Part shown: in pieces, positions 1 through 8,787 of the stretch
Numbering within the stretch: the stretch's first letter is position 1
Layout: every line of letters begins with the position of its first letter
DNA from: Flavobacteriales bacterium UBA6772
GTDB taxonomy: Bacteria; Bacteroidota; Bacteroidia; Flavobacteriales; Flavobacteriaceae
Assembly (NCBI GenBank): GCA_905181765.1
Contig: CAJIYW010000007.1
Location: forward strand, 62,001 to 126,000
Length of the DNA: 64,000 bases
Direction of reading: 5' to 3'
Notes under the pieces: generated by a model
What the model was told of the DNA's origin: nothing
Databases searched by the model: none
Seen by the model: the letters and a program-made list of their open reading frames with translations, nothing else
Made by a program: the position numbers and the translations under genes

Positions 1-1
1 T

Positions 2-157
2 AAGAAAAAGCTCTTATTCTTACATCACATTTATATTGAGGATTTTAAATTTGCTGATGAAAAAACTACTGGAGAAATACGTTATAATGGAGAGAATACT
101 GCTTATAACATTTCATTTTTAGAGTTTGAAGGTTTTACTTGCGTATTTGCTTATTAA
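2..157 (+). CDS. C-terminal end of an unrecognised protein (partial)
   Basis: An open frame enters from the left edge and gives 51 codons ending ...FEGFTCVFAY before a TAA at 155-157. No start codon is visible, so the gene is cut by the window edge. I do not recognise the family. It points the same way as the transporter gene that begins about 100 bases later, so it could belong to the same transcription unit, but nothing in the fragment shows a link to vitamin transport. The 100 bases between the two genes hold no supported gene. Confidence is limited because the fragment is short. Confidence 0.45.
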   Translation, partial: KKKLLFLHHIYIEDFKFADEKTTGEIRYNGENTAYNISFLEFEGFTCVFAY

Positions 158-257
158 AAATACTTAAAGTTTATAAACAAGAACCTACTCTTGCTAATAT
201 TATGGTGAAAAAACAAATTAACTTCTTACTTTTGATGCAGCTATTTTAATAAATAAA

Positions 258-890
258 ATGACAACAATTTTCGAATTTCTTTTTGACCAATATAAAACAT
301 ACTCAACATTAGATATTACTTTAGAAATTGTTGCAGTAATTTTTGGTTTTCTATCCGTTTGGTTCTCTAAACAGAATAAAATTTGGGTTTTCCCTACAGG
401 GATGATTAGTACACTTATTTTTGTGTATTTACTTTTTAAGTGGGAGCTTTTAGGCGACATGTTAATTAACGGTTATTATTTTATAATGAGTATTTATGGC
501 TGGTATATATGGACGCGTAAAGTGGATAAAACCCATGTAAATCAAATTTCCACTACTACTTTTAAAGAAAAAAAGATTTCAATTGTCCTATTTATTGCAG
601 CACTGCTGTTTGTTTTTATAGTTTATCAAAAATTTGACAAATGGACAAGTTGGGTTGCTTACATAGATACCATTACAACAGCTATCTTTTTTGTTGGAAT
701 GTGGTTAATGGCAAAACGTAAAATAGAAAATTGGATTTTCTGGATAGTAGGAGATCTAATTTCTGTACCTTTATATCTATACAAAGGCTTTACATTTACA
801 AGCTTTCAATATTTTGGATTTACTTTTATCGCCATTTTTGGTTATTTAGCATGGAAAAAGAACTTACACAAGACCCTATTAACATCATAA
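258..890 (+). CDS. pnuC: PnuC/PnuT-family vitamin transporter
   Basis: This 210-residue inner-membrane protein has about seven hydrophobic segments and the PnuC hallmarks: an early NGYYFIMSIYGWYIW stretch (about residues 71-85) and a late W-I-V-G-D-x-I-S-x-P-L-Y-x-Y-K-G segment (about 160-177). PnuC proteins facilitate uptake of nicotinamide riboside or, in the PnuT subgroup, thiamine, with trapping by a cytoplasmic kinase. The kinase gene overlaps its 3' end by 40 bases, and a TPP riboswitch plus TonB receptor lies 1.1 kb downstream on the same strand. From this I infer thiamine (PnuT) rather than nicotinamide riboside. No riboswitch is visible directly upstream of this gene. Family call is firm; substrate is an inference. 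Confidence 0.85.
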   Translation: MTTIFEFLFDQYKTYSTLDITLEIVAVIFGFLSVWFSKQNKIWVFPTGMISTLIFVYLLFKWELLGDMLINGYYFIMSIYGWYIWTRKVDKTHVNQISTTTFKEKKISIVLFIAALLFVFIVYQKFDKWTSWVAYIDTITTAIFFVGMWLMAKRKIENWIFWIVGDLISVPLYLYKGFTFTSFQYFGFTFIAIFGYLAWKKNLHKTLLTS

Positions 891-1498
891 AAGTTGTTTT
901 ATTTGGACCAGAATCTACAGGAAAAACAACACTTTCTAAACAATTAGCACGTCATTACAATACTGTTTGGACGCCAGAATATGCACGTGAATATTTGCAA
1001 AAAAAATGGAATAACGAGCGTAAAACTTGCGAAAAAGAAGATTTAATACCGATTGCAATTGGACAAATGAATCTTGAAAATAAGTTGGGGAAAAAAGCGG
1101 ATAAACTACTTATTTGTGATACAGATTTACTAGAAACAAAAGTATACTCAGAAAAATTTTATGGCGGTGCTGTAGATATTAAATTAAGTGAAGCTGTAGA
1201 TAAAAATAAATATGATTTATATTTACTTACTTATATTGATACGCCATGGGAAGAAGATGATTTACGCGACAGACCAGAACAACGTTTAGAGATGTTTACG
1301 GCTTTTGAAAATACATTAAAAAAATATAAAAAAAATTATATCTTGTTAAAAGGTGATAAAGAAACAAGATTAAAAAACGCTACTGAAGCTATTGATAAAA
1401 TTATTGCTGCAAAAGATAATTTACATTCTTTTTCAGACTCTTTGCAAGACCTTAATATGCTCAAAAATAGAGATTTTAGCAATACTTGTGATAATTAA
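851..1498 (+). CDS. NadR-like P-loop kinase/ATPase
   Basis: The ATG at 851 gives a 215-residue soluble protein that opens directly into a Walker A motif, GPESTGKTT (about residues 19-27), followed by TPEYAREY, as in the ribosylnicotinamide kinase domain of NadR. Longer upstream readings in this frame only run through the transporter gene, so 851 is preferred. Overlap with the preceding PnuC-type gene by 40 bases suggests translational coupling and a joint role: the kinase would phosphorylate the imported vitamin and trap it. In Bacteroidota such kinases accompany PnuT and are predicted to act on thiamine; phosphorylation of nicotinamide riboside is the alternative. The last roughly 30 residues look poorly conserved. 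Confidence 0.8.
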   Translation: MEKELTQDPINIIKVVLFGPESTGKTTLSKQLARHYNTVWTPEYAREYLQKKWNNERKTCEKEDLIPIAIGQMNLENKLGKKADKLLICDTDLLETKVYSEKFYGGAVDIKLSEAVDKNKYDLYLLTYIDTPWEEDDLRDRPEQRLEMFTAFENTLKKYKKNYILLKGDKETRLKNATEAIDKIIAAKDNLHSFSDSLQDLNMLKNRDFSNTCDN

Positions 1499-1564
1499 GC
1501 ATACTGCAGAAAATAACTAAAAATATATCCTTAAATTTTTAAGTTTGAGGTATTTTTAATAAAA

Positions 1565-1969
1565 ATGAATACAGAGAATATTTTAAAAGAACTCAACTTT
1601 AAAGCGACTAGAAGTTCTGGTCCTGGTGGTCAGCACGTAAACAAAACGTCTTCTAAAATTGAATTAACGTTCTATTTAGAAAACTCACTTTCTCTCTCTG
1701 AAAGCGAAAAAGCACTTTTAAAAGTAAAATTGGTATCAAAATTAACGAAAGAAAATGTATTGATTCTTTTTTGCGAAGAAACACGTTCTCAGCACAGAAA
1801 TAAAGAAATTTCGATCAAACGTTTTTTAGAATTATTGAAACTAAATTTAATTCGTCCTAAGAAAAGACAAAAAACAAAACCTAGCAAAGGCGCGTTAAAA
1901 AGAAGAGTTGAAACTAAAAAACGAATATCGATTAAAAAGGCACTTCGTAAAAAACCAAACTTCGATTAA
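1565..1969 (+). CDS. arfB: Peptidyl-tRNA hydrolase ArfB (ribosome rescue)
   Basis: A 134-residue protein with the class I release factor motif SSGPGGQHVNKTSSKIEL (GGQ at about residues 20-22), followed by a basic, lysine-rich C-terminal tail (KKRQKTKPSKGALKRR...). This is the domain plan of ArfB/YaeJ: the GGQ loop hydrolyses peptidyl-tRNA on stalled ribosomes while the tail sits in the empty mRNA channel. It lacks the codon-recognition domains of RF1 and RF2, and its length fits the family. It stands 66 bases after the kinase gene and ends about 55 bases before the TPP riboswitch, and has no obvious tie to thiamine. Confidence 0.92.
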   Translation: MNTENILKELNFKATRSSGPGGQHVNKTSSKIELTFYLENSLSLSESEKALLKVKLVSKLTKENVLILFCEETRSQHRNKEISIKRFLELLKLNLIRPKKRQKTKPSKGALKRRVETKKRISIKKALRKKPNFD

Positions 1970-2024
1970 AATAAATCACTTTTCTATTTCATAATCAATT
2001 TTTCTGACTTAATTTTGCTGCGTT

Positions 2025-2104
2025 CTCATAAAGGGGTGCTTTAAAAAGCTGAGATCATACCCAATGAACCTAGAACAGATAATGCTGTTTAGGGATTTTG
2101 AATG
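2025..2104 (+). promoter_or_regulatory. TPP riboswitch (THI element)
   Basis: The conserved THI-box blocks appear in order: GGGGTGCT at 2033-2040, GCTGAGAT at 2048-2055, ACCC at 2059-2062, GAACCTAGAACAGATAATGC at 2066-2084 region, and TAGGGA at 2090-2095. This is the thiamine pyrophosphate aptamer. It is followed after about 150 bases by the ATG of a TonB-dependent receptor, so it should reduce expression of that outer-membrane importer when TPP is plentiful. No clear intrinsic terminator is visible between aptamer and ATG, which leaves translational control or a weak terminator as options. Boundaries are approximate. Confidence 0.93.
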
Positions 2105-2251
2105 TTTTTTACAAAAAAGTGAACTAATTTAAAGTATAAATTATTTCTTCCGATGCATAGGAAAAAGCTTTCTTCGTATGAACAACAATTAATTATTCAA
2201 TATTAATCACAAGAATAATTACCTCTTTTTATTCGTTTTAAATTTTTTAAA

Positions 2252-4627
2252 ATGAAAAAAATATCCATTTTTTTATTCTTGTTTGTAAGTACACTTGCAA
2301 ACGCACAATCCTTTACACTTTCTGGAAAAGTTGTAGATGAAAACAAAAATCCATTACCTGGAGCTTCTATTCTAGTTCAAGAAATTAAAAAAGGAACATT
2401 CACGGACGATGAAGGCAACTTTTCGTTGAAAATTAATCAAGGAAAATACAAAATTAAAGTTTCTCACTTAGGTTATAAAACTGGGTATTTTGATCAAGAA
2501 ATTAATCAAGACGAGGAAATTGTATTGCAATTAATTTTATCTCAATATGTTTTAGAAGAAGTTTTGGTTTCTGCGGTTCGTGTAAAAGCGAATTCACCTG
2601 TAACTCATTCTAATTTATCAAAAAAGGAAATTTCGAAGCGTAATTTAGGACAAGACATTCCTATTTTGCTTAAATATCTGCCATCGGTAACTACATCATC
2701 AGATGCAGGCGCAGGAATTGGTTACACGTATATTCGTGTTCGTGGTTCTGATGGAAGTCGTGTAAATGTTACTGTAAACGGAATACCATATAACGATGCT
2801 GAAAGTCAGGGAAGTTTTTGGGTAAATATGGGCGATTTTGCTTCTTCTACAGAAAGCTTACAATTACAACGTGGTGTTGGTACATCTACAAATGGTTCTG
2901 GTGCTTTTGGCGCGAGTTTAAATATTTTAACGGATGCTATTTCTGAAGAAGCTGGTGGAGAAATTTCGAACTCTTTCGGTTCTTTCGGGACAAGAAAACA
3001 TACTACTAAATTTACAACAGGAAAAATAAATGAGCATTTTGAATTTGCCGGACGATTGTCTAATATCTATTCTGATGGATATGTAGATAGAGCTTTTACA
3101 GATTTAAAATCCTACTTCTTACAAGGGAGTTATACGGATGAAAACACCTTAATAAAAGCATTGGCTTTTGGAGGTAAAGAATATACCTACCAAGCTTGGA
3201 ATGGTTTAACTGCAGAAGAATTAAAAGAAGATAGAAAGCAGAATCCATATACCTATAATAATGAAACTGATAATTACCAACAAGATCATTATCAGTTGCA
3301 CTGGAATGAGAAGTTAAACAAAAACTGGTCTACAAATATTGGTTTAAATTATACGAGAGGTAAAGGTTATTTTGAGCAATTTAAAGGAGAAGAATCTGCT
3401 GCAGATTTTAATAATTTAATTGAAGAAGGCAGTGATGTTGTTGTTAGACGTTGGTTGGACAATCATTTTTATGTAGCAAATTTTAACGCAACTTACACGA
3501 ATGAGGGTATAGAAATTATTGGAGGAATCTCTTATAGTAATTATACGAATGATCATTTTGGAGAAGTAATTTGGGGTAGTGATTTATCTGACGGAACTTC
3601 GATTAGAGATCAATATTATTTTAGTGATGCTGAAAAAACAGATTATAGTTCATTTGTAAAAACAACCTACAACGTATCAGATCAATTAACTGCTTTTGTA
3701 GATTTACAAGGAAGGTTTGTAACTTATAAAACAAAAGGATTAACATCTGATAGAGATGCAATAGATGTAGACGCTAATTTTAATTTCTTTAATCCTAAAT
3801 TAGGATTAACATACGCACTTAACAATACAAATAGTTTTTATGCCTCTTATGCAAAAGCAAACAGAGAACCTAATAGAAATGATTTTGAAGCAGGAACTAC
3901 ACAACACGAAAGTTTAGATGATTATGAGTTAGGTTGGCGTTTAAAAAACGAAAACATAAAATTAAGTACCAATGTTTACTATATGAATTATAAAAATCAA
4001 TTGGTATTAACAGGTGCTTTGAATGATGTTGGTTCACCAATTAGAGCTACAAGTGGGAAAAGTTATCGTTTAGGTTTAGAAGTTGATGCAGATATTCGCA
4101 TTAGTGATCAGTTTTCTATTACACCAAATATTGCAATAAGTTCTAATAAAAACGTAGATTTTAACGCGACTATAAATGGTGATTTGGTTAATTTAGGAAA
4201 TACACCTATTTCTAATTCTCCTGATATAATTGCTGGTAATGCTTTTGTTTTTCAGCCTTTAGAAAACTTACAACTTTCTCTTTTATCTAAATATGTTGGC
4301 GAACAATATATGGGTAATTTAGGGGGTGTAATTGCAAATGAACCATCTGTTATTTATAACGAAATATCTACAAATAACGAAAAATTAAAAAGTTACTTTA
4401 CAAGCGATTTTAATGTTGTTTATGAGGTAAAAACAACTAAAATATTTAAAGAAATTGTATTTTCTGCCTTAATAAATAACATTTTTAATACTAAATATGT
4501 AGATAGAGGTTATTATTATACCTTTGATTACCCAGATGGAAATGGCAATACAATTACTGGAGACGGAGCAGGATATTACCCACAAGCAACAAGAAACTTC
4601 CTAGCTGGAGTAACTTTTAGATTTTAA
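2252..4627 (+). CDS. TonB-dependent receptor, probable thiamine importer
   Basis: A 791-residue outer-membrane protein. Residues 1-19 form a signal peptide ending ANAQS; residues about 21-105 form a CarboxypepD_reg-like domain (SGKVVDENKNPLPGASILVQE...GTFTDDEGNFSL); the plug follows (SVTTSSDAGAGIGYTYIRVRG), then a long beta-barrel ending in ...LAGVTFRF with the terminal aromatic typical of barrels inserted by BAM. TonB-dependent receptors import scarce ligands across the outer membrane using the proton motive force. The TPP riboswitch directly upstream implies thiamine or a thiamine phosphate as substrate (the OMPthi group in Bacteroidota). It is transcribed separately from the transporter and kinase upstream. 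Confidence 0.9.
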   Translation: MKKISIFLFLFVSTLANAQSFTLSGKVVDENKNPLPGASILVQEIKKGTFTDDEGNFSLKINQGKYKIKVSHLGYKTGYFDQEINQDEEIVLQLILSQYVLEEVLVSAVRVKANSPVTHSNLSKKEISKRNLGQDIPILLKYLPSVTTSSDAGAGIGYTYIRVRGSDGSRVNVTVNGIPYNDAESQGSFWVNMGDFASSTESLQLQRGVGTSTNGSGAFGASLNILTDAISEEAGGEISNSFGSFGTRKHTTKFTTGKINEHFEFAGRLSNIYSDGYVDRAFTDLKSYFLQGSYTDENTLIKALAFGGKEYTYQAWNGLTAEELKEDRKQNPYTYNNETDNYQQDHYQLHWNEKLNKNWSTNIGLNYTRGKGYFEQFKGEESAADFNNLIEEGSDVVVRRWLDNHFYVANFNATYTNEGIEIIGGISYSNYTNDHFGEVIWGSDLSDGTSIRDQYYFSDAEKTDYSSFVKTTYNVSDQLTAFVDLQGRFVTYKTKGLTSDRDAIDVDANFNFFNPKLGLTYALNNTNSFYASYAKANREPNRNDFEAGTTQHESLDDYELGWRLKNENIKLSTNVYYMNYKNQLVLTGALNDVGSPIRATSGKSYRLGLEVDADIRISDQFSITPNIAISSNKNVDFNATINGDLVNLGNTPISNSPDIIAGNAFVFQPLENLQLSLLSKYVGEQYMGNLGGVIANEPSVIYNEISTNNEKLKSYFTSDFNVVYEVKTTKIFKEIVFSALINNIFNTKYVDRGYYYTFDYPDGNGNTITGDGAGYYPQATRNFLAGVTFRF

Positions 4628-4680
4628 CAAATACATCGTTTTTCTGTCATAATTGACCAAAAAATGTTTAAATTAACACA

Positions 4681-4718
4681 AAACGAGTGGTTTTCAATAG
4701 AAAATCGCTCGTTTTTCG
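4681..4718 (+). terminator. Intrinsic terminator after the TonB receptor gene
   Basis: AAACGAG at 4681-4687 pairs with CTCGTTT at 4708-4714, and the inner arms (GGTTTTC with GAAAATC) extend the stem; a T-rich stretch follows. It lies 54 bases after the receptor stop codon. Between this hairpin and the relic at 4928 I see no gene, only AT-rich sequence with the short inverted repeat TTTTAAAAGAAAAATATTCTTTTAAAA cut in two arms around 4856-4881. Confidence 0.75.
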
Positions 4719-4927
4719 TTTCTTAAAGATTCATGGGCGACACACTTATTATCCTAAATATATACATTAGAAGTGACCATATTGATAGCGATCGATTGGT
4801 TCAATTCAAGCTTCCTGCATTCTAGATTTTTTATTTCAACGATTTCTACTTACTACTTTTAAAAGAAAAATATTCTTTTAAAAAACTACCTTTTACTATT
4901 CACTATTAAAAACCACAACTTCCTATA

Positions 4928-5433
4928 ATGAGACAAGTTAAAATTGTAAAACAGGTTACCAATCGCGATGCAAAGTCTTTAGATAAATATTTTTAAGAAA
5001 TTAGTAAAATTAGACTTATTACTGCCGATGAAAAAGTAGAACTAGCACTAAAATTAAGGCAGGAAATTCAAAAGCCTTAGATACTCTAGTAAATACAAAT
5101 TTAAGATTTGTAGTTTCTGTTACCAAACAATACCAAGGACAAGGCTTAAAATTATCTAAATTGATAAATGAGGTCAACTTAGGCTAAGTAAAAGCGGTAA
5201 AAATATTTGACGGAACCCGAGATTTTAAGTTCATACCTTATGCTGTTTGGTGGAATCTTCTAGCCATTTTGCAAGCCTTGAGTAAAACTAGCAACACATG
5301 CCAAATTGCAAAACAGTTAGACACAACTACGGCCGAAGCAATCTTTAAAAAAAAGTCTGGAAGGAATGTTTAAAGAAGTATCAAATTACAATCAAGCTCC
5401 AAAACACAGAAGCTGAAAAAGTACTTGGGTTAA
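4928..5433 (+). pseudogene. rpoD: Decayed copy of the housekeeping sigma factor gene rpoD
   Basis: Read across frames, the segment spells a broken RpoD: MRQVKIVKQVTNRDAKSLDKYF, stop at 4994-4996, [23 protein letters not shown], a frameshift near 5070, then [16 protein letters not shown] and TKQYQGQG...LINEVNLG, stop at 5185-5187, and FDGTRDFKFIPYAVWW...ILQAL, which is sigma region 2.3-2.4. Most of region 3 is deleted (QALSKTS joins QIAKQLD). Region 4 is gone, but a frame-shifted QKLKKYLG plus TAA at 5407-5433 resembles the usual flavobacterial RpoD C-terminus. Flavobacteria normally keep a single intact rpoD, which must lie elsewhere. Multiple stops and deletions show this copy is not functional as a sigma factor. 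Confidence 0.85.
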
Positions 5434-5462
5434 AAGTTATTCTTTATAAACTAAATTCAAGT

Positions 5463-5834
5463 CTATTGGTTTTTTTCTGAATCCCACTGCTGATACCCTC
5501 CTAACACATTGATAACTTTGAAGCCTTTTTCTTTCAAAATTTTACATGCTTTTCCACTTCTGTTGCCACTTCTGCAATACAAATAAACAGGCTTTGACTT
5601 ATTCAACTGCGCAGTTGCTACTTTTTCAAAATCAACATCAAAATAGTTGGCAAAAAATGCTGTTTGTATAGTACCCTCTTTTATTTCTTCAGGAGTTCTA
5701 ACATCCATCAATTGAATATTTTCTTTAGACAATAAAACTTTTAACTCTTTTGTAGTTATAGATTTAAGCGCTACTTGTGAATTACAGTTTACACAAAAAA
5801 AGATCATTATAAATAAACATACTAAATTTTTCAT
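5463..5834 (-). CDS. Rhodanese-like domain lipoprotein
   Basis: A 123-residue protein with an N-terminal export signal and a lipobox-like FFCVNC|NSQ (candidate lipid-carrying Cys17), so it is probably anchored in a periplasm-facing membrane. The rest is one rhodanese fold: LMDVRTPEEIKEGTI (about 42-55) and the active-site loop YLYCRSGNRSGKA with nucleophile Cys87, ending VLGGYQQW. Single-domain rhodaneses move sulfur (sulfane) or act in redox signalling; the substrate here is unknown. It lies 51 bases downstream of a SulP permease on the same strand, so a link with sulfur-anion handling is possible but not shown. Confidence 0.88.
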   Translation of the reverse strand: MKNLVCLFIMIFFCVNCNSQVALKSITTKELKVLLSKENIQLMDVRTPEEIKEGTIQTAFFANYFDVDFEKVATAQLNKSKPVYLYCRSGNRSGKACKILKEKGFKVINVLGGYQQWDSEKNQ

Positions 5835-5885
5835 TTTACTCTAAGGTTAATTTATAAAAAACTACACTGCTTTTTTTTTGTAATA

Positions 5886-7613
5886 CTATTTGTAGGCTTG
5901 GTGTATATATTTTGCATATTTTTCTTGCTTTACCTTATCTCCCGTTTTATAAAACCTAACGGCTTGATTTGCACGCATAAAAAAGTGATCTAAACTTATG
6001 ATTTCTAAAATTCCACTTTTAAATAAATCATCTCTTACCGGTCCTTTTACGCCAGCTAAATAAAATATAATTCCTTTTTTCTGGCAAAATAGAATACGTT
6101 CCTTCAACATTTCTACACCCGTGCTATCTACTCTATTTATACTCTCTGCATCTAAAACAATCAATTTTAAAGCGCTCCCTTTATTATCCATCATTTGTTC
6201 CAATCGATCTCTAAAATAACTAGCATTGGCATAAAATAATTGTGCATCAAATCTAAAAACTAATACATCTTCATCAAGAACTACTTCTTCAAATCGTTCT
6301 TTATTTTTATAAAAATTAGAATTTGGCACTTTCCCTAATTCAACAACATAAGGTCTAGAGGTTCTAAAAATTAAAACAATTAAAGACAATCCTACTCCTG
6401 TAATTATTCCAAATTCAATTCCTAAAAACAAAGTTGCAATAAAGGTTGAAAGCATTAAACAAAAATCTAATTGATTGGCTTTCCATAAGAAACCTGCTTC
6501 TTTAAAATTAACCAATCCAAAAACAGCCACTATTATAATTGCAGATAATACCGTTTTTGGTAAATAATAAAATAATGGCATTAAAAACAATAATGTAATT
6601 AATACCATAACTACCGAAATTAATGCAGCCATACCTGTTTTTGCACCACTTTCGTAATTGATAGCAGAACGAGAAAAACTAGAAGCACTTGGATATGCCT
6701 TAAATAAAGAGCCTACCATATTACTAATACCTAAAGCTATTAATTCTTGATTTGGTCTAATTCTGTATTCGTCTTGTTTTGCTTCCAAAGACTTTCCAAT
6801 AGAAATAGTCTCTAAGTAACCGACCATTACAAGCGTTAAAGCAATTGGTAATAAATTTCTTATCAAATCAAAATCAAATTCCGGAATTCCGAATTTTGGT
6901 AAACCAGAGGGAATATCTTTTACTATAGACACATTTATAAATATGTTTCCAAAATATTTCATAAGTAAAACTCCCAGAATTACAACCATTAATGCATTCG
7001 GAATTTTCTTATTTATTCTTCTAGAAATAATGATTATTATCATAGAAATCAATCCTATAGTAGCTGTATGATAATTAAAATTTCCTAATTCGAGCCAAAT
7101 ACCCTGCAAGATGATCTGAATTTGATCGCTCTGTACAAAATCTAAACCTAATAAATTTCTAAATTGATTGAAACCAATAATTAATGCTACCGCAGAAGTA
7201 AAACCTGTAATTACAGGTTTGGAAAGAAAGTTTACTATAAATCCTAAATTAAAAATACCCATGATCAGTTGAATTGTTCCAACCATTAAGGCTAATAAAA
7301 TAGCTATTGAGATATAATTTTCTGACCCTACTAGCGCCAGCGTAGAAACTCCTGTTGCTACGATAAGAGAATCCATTGCTACTGGACCAATTGCTACTTG
7401 CCTCGAAGAACCAAAAATAGCATACATTACTTGCGGTACTAAAGCACAGTACAAACCATAAATGGGTGGCAATCCTGCAATAAGCGCATATGCTATTCCT
7501 TGCGGAATTAAAACAATACCAACAGTAATACCTGCAAATAAATCTCCCTTAAAAAGAGAAGTATTATAATTTGGTAACCATTCTAAAATTGGTATTATCT
7601 TCTTAATATTCAT
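5886..7613 (-). CDS. SulP-family anion permease
   Basis: A 575-residue inner-membrane protein with the SulP plan: a Sulfate_transp core beginning GDLFAGITVGIVLIPQGIAYALIAGLPPIYGLY (signature of the family), about 10-14 membrane segments, then a cytoplasmic STAS domain from about residue 445 (VLVFRFDAQLFYANASYFRDR...IVLDAESINRVDSTGVEML). SulP proteins move sulfate, bicarbonate, or dicarboxylates, often coupled to Na+ or H+. In marine flavobacteria sulfate and bicarbonate are both plausible, and sequence reading cannot decide. Neighbours are ruvB (52 bases upstream on the same strand) and the rhodanese lipoprotein downstream; the short gaps allow one transcript. Confidence 0.9.
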   Translation of the reverse strand: MNIKKIIPILEWLPNYNTSLFKGDLFAGITVGIVLIPQGIAYALIAGLPPIYGLYCALVPQVMYAIFGSSRQVAIGPVAMDSLIVATGVSTLALVGSENYISIAILLALMVGTIQLIMGIFNLGFIVNFLSKPVITGFTSAVALIIGFNQFRNLLGLDFVQSDQIQIILQGIWLELGNFNYHTATIGLISMIIIIISRRINKKIPNALMVVILGVLLMKYFGNIFINVSIVKDIPSGLPKFGIPEFDFDLIRNLLPIALTLVMVGYLETISIGKSLEAKQDEYRIRPNQELIALGISNMVGSLFKAYPSASSFSRSAINYESGAKTGMAALISVVMVLITLLFLMPLFYYLPKTVLSAIIIVAVFGLVNFKEAGFLWKANQLDFCLMLSTFIATLFLGIEFGIITGVGLSLIVLIFRTSRPYVVELGKVPNSNFYKNKERFEEVVLDEDVLVFRFDAQLFYANASYFRDRLEQMMDNKGSALKLIVLDAESINRVDSTGVEMLKERILFCQKKGIIFYLAGVKGPVRDDLFKSGILEIISLDHFFMRANQAVRFYKTGDKVKQEKYAKYIHQAYK

Positions 7614-7665
7614 TTAATAGTACACTTTTGCTTTTAGCGGTTTGATCTTGATTACTTTATTTGGG

Positions 7666-8688
7666 TTAAAACAATTGTCCCGGGTTTTTACCTTTTTCTC
7701 TACCCAAATGTTTATAAGCAAGTTCTGTTACTTCTCTGCCTCTTGGTGTTCGCATTATAAACCCTTGTTGAATTAAGAAAGGTTCGTAAACTTCTTCTAT
7801 GGTTTCTGTGTTCTCACTTACAGCCGTTGCTATTGTAGAAAGCCCAACAGGTCCTCCTTTAAATTTATCAATTATGGTTAACAGTATTTTATTATCCATT
7901 TCATCCAAACCATGTGCATCTACATTTAAGGCTCCTAACGCATACTTAGCAATTTCTATAGTGATAGATCCATTCCCTTTAATTTGTGCAAAATCTCTTA
8001 CTCTGCGCAACAATGCATTCGCAATCCTAGGAGTACCTCTGCTTCGTCCTGCAATTTCAATAGCAGATTCCATAGAAATCGGAACTTTTAAAATATGTGC
8101 ACTTCTTTGAATAATTGTGGTAAGTAATTCAGTCTTGTAATAATGCAATCTACTACTTATTCCAAATCTTGCTCTCATTGGAGCCGTTAACAATCCTGAA
8201 CGTGTAGTTGCACCAATTAATGTAAAAGGTTCAAGATTAATCTGCACAGTCCTAGCATTTGGACCAGACTCAATCATAATATCAATCTTATAATCTTCCA
8301 TTGCAGAATATAAATATTCCTCTACAATAGGACTTAAACGATGAATTTCATCAATAAACAAAACGTCACGTTCATCTAAATTGGTAAGTAAACCGGCTAA
8401 ATCTCCTGGCTTATCTAAAACTGGCCCAGAGGTAACCTTTATACCCACTTGTAATTCGTTTGCTAAAATATGTGCAAGCGTTGTTTTCCCTAAACCTGGA
8501 GGACCATGAAAAAGGGTATGATCTAATGCTTCTTCTCTTTGATTTGCAGCTTCAACAAAAATTTTCAAATTATCAATTGCTTGATCTTGCCCTGTAAAAT
8601 CGTCAAATGAAAGCGGACGTAATTTTTTTTCTACATCTAAATCTTCATTAGATAAATTGTCACTTTCAGGATTTAAATTTTCATTCAT
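7666..8688 (-). CDS. ruvB: Holliday junction branch-migration ATPase RuvB
   Basis: A 340-residue AAA+ protein from the ATG at 8688, chosen because the protein then has the normal family length; reading further upstream adds 22 non-conserved residues. Motifs are complete: Walker [11 protein letters not shown] (61-70), Walker [10 protein letters not shown], sensor 1 IGATTR, the arginine finger in MRARFG, and a C-terminal winged helix ending [17 protein letters not shown]. RuvB forms hexameric rings that drive branch migration of Holliday junctions with RuvA and RuvC. ruvA and ruvC are not in the window, as is common in Bacteroidota. Confidence 0.96.
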   Translation of the reverse strand: MNENLNPESDNLSNEDLDVEKKLRPLSFDDFTGQDQAIDNLKIFVEAANQREEALDHTLFHGPPGLGKTTLAHILANELQVGIKVTSGPVLDKPGDLAGLLTNLDERDVLFIDEIHRLSPIVEEYLYSAMEDYKIDIMIESGPNARTVQINLEPFTLIGATTRSGLLTAPMRARFGISSRLHYYKTELLTTIIQRSAHILKVPISMESAIEIAGRSRGTPRIANALLRRVRDFAQIKGNGSITIEIAKYALGALNVDAHGLDEMDNKILLTIIDKFKGGPVGLSTIATAVSENTETIEEVYEPFLIQQGFIMRTPRGREVTELAYKHLGREKGKNPGQLF

Positions 8689-8739
8689 AAAAACAAAGAT
8701 AAAGGAATTTAATATGATACAATAATCTTCTTGTAAAGC

Positions 8740-8770
8740 AAAAAACCTTTCCAAATTGGAAAGGTTTTTT
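8740..8770 (-). terminator. Intrinsic terminator between coxA and ruvB
   Basis: A near-perfect inverted repeat, AAAAAACCTTTCC / GGAAAGGTTTTTT, with a seven-base centre. It lies 18 bases beyond the coxA stop codon in the coxA reading direction and just before the ruvB start, so it probably ends the long act-cox transcript. Confidence 0.85.
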
Positions 8771-8787
8771 ATACTTAATTTTATATT

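Noticed and set aside
218..460. 80-residue minus-strand frame overlapping the PnuC-type gene
   Set aside because: It lies inside the plus-strand transporter gene, has no family resemblance, and the plus-strand protein has clear motifs.
4928..5433. Reading the rpoD relic as a functional short sigma factor
   Set aside because: Two in-frame stops, frameshifts, and loss of region 4 and most of region 3 rule out a working protein.
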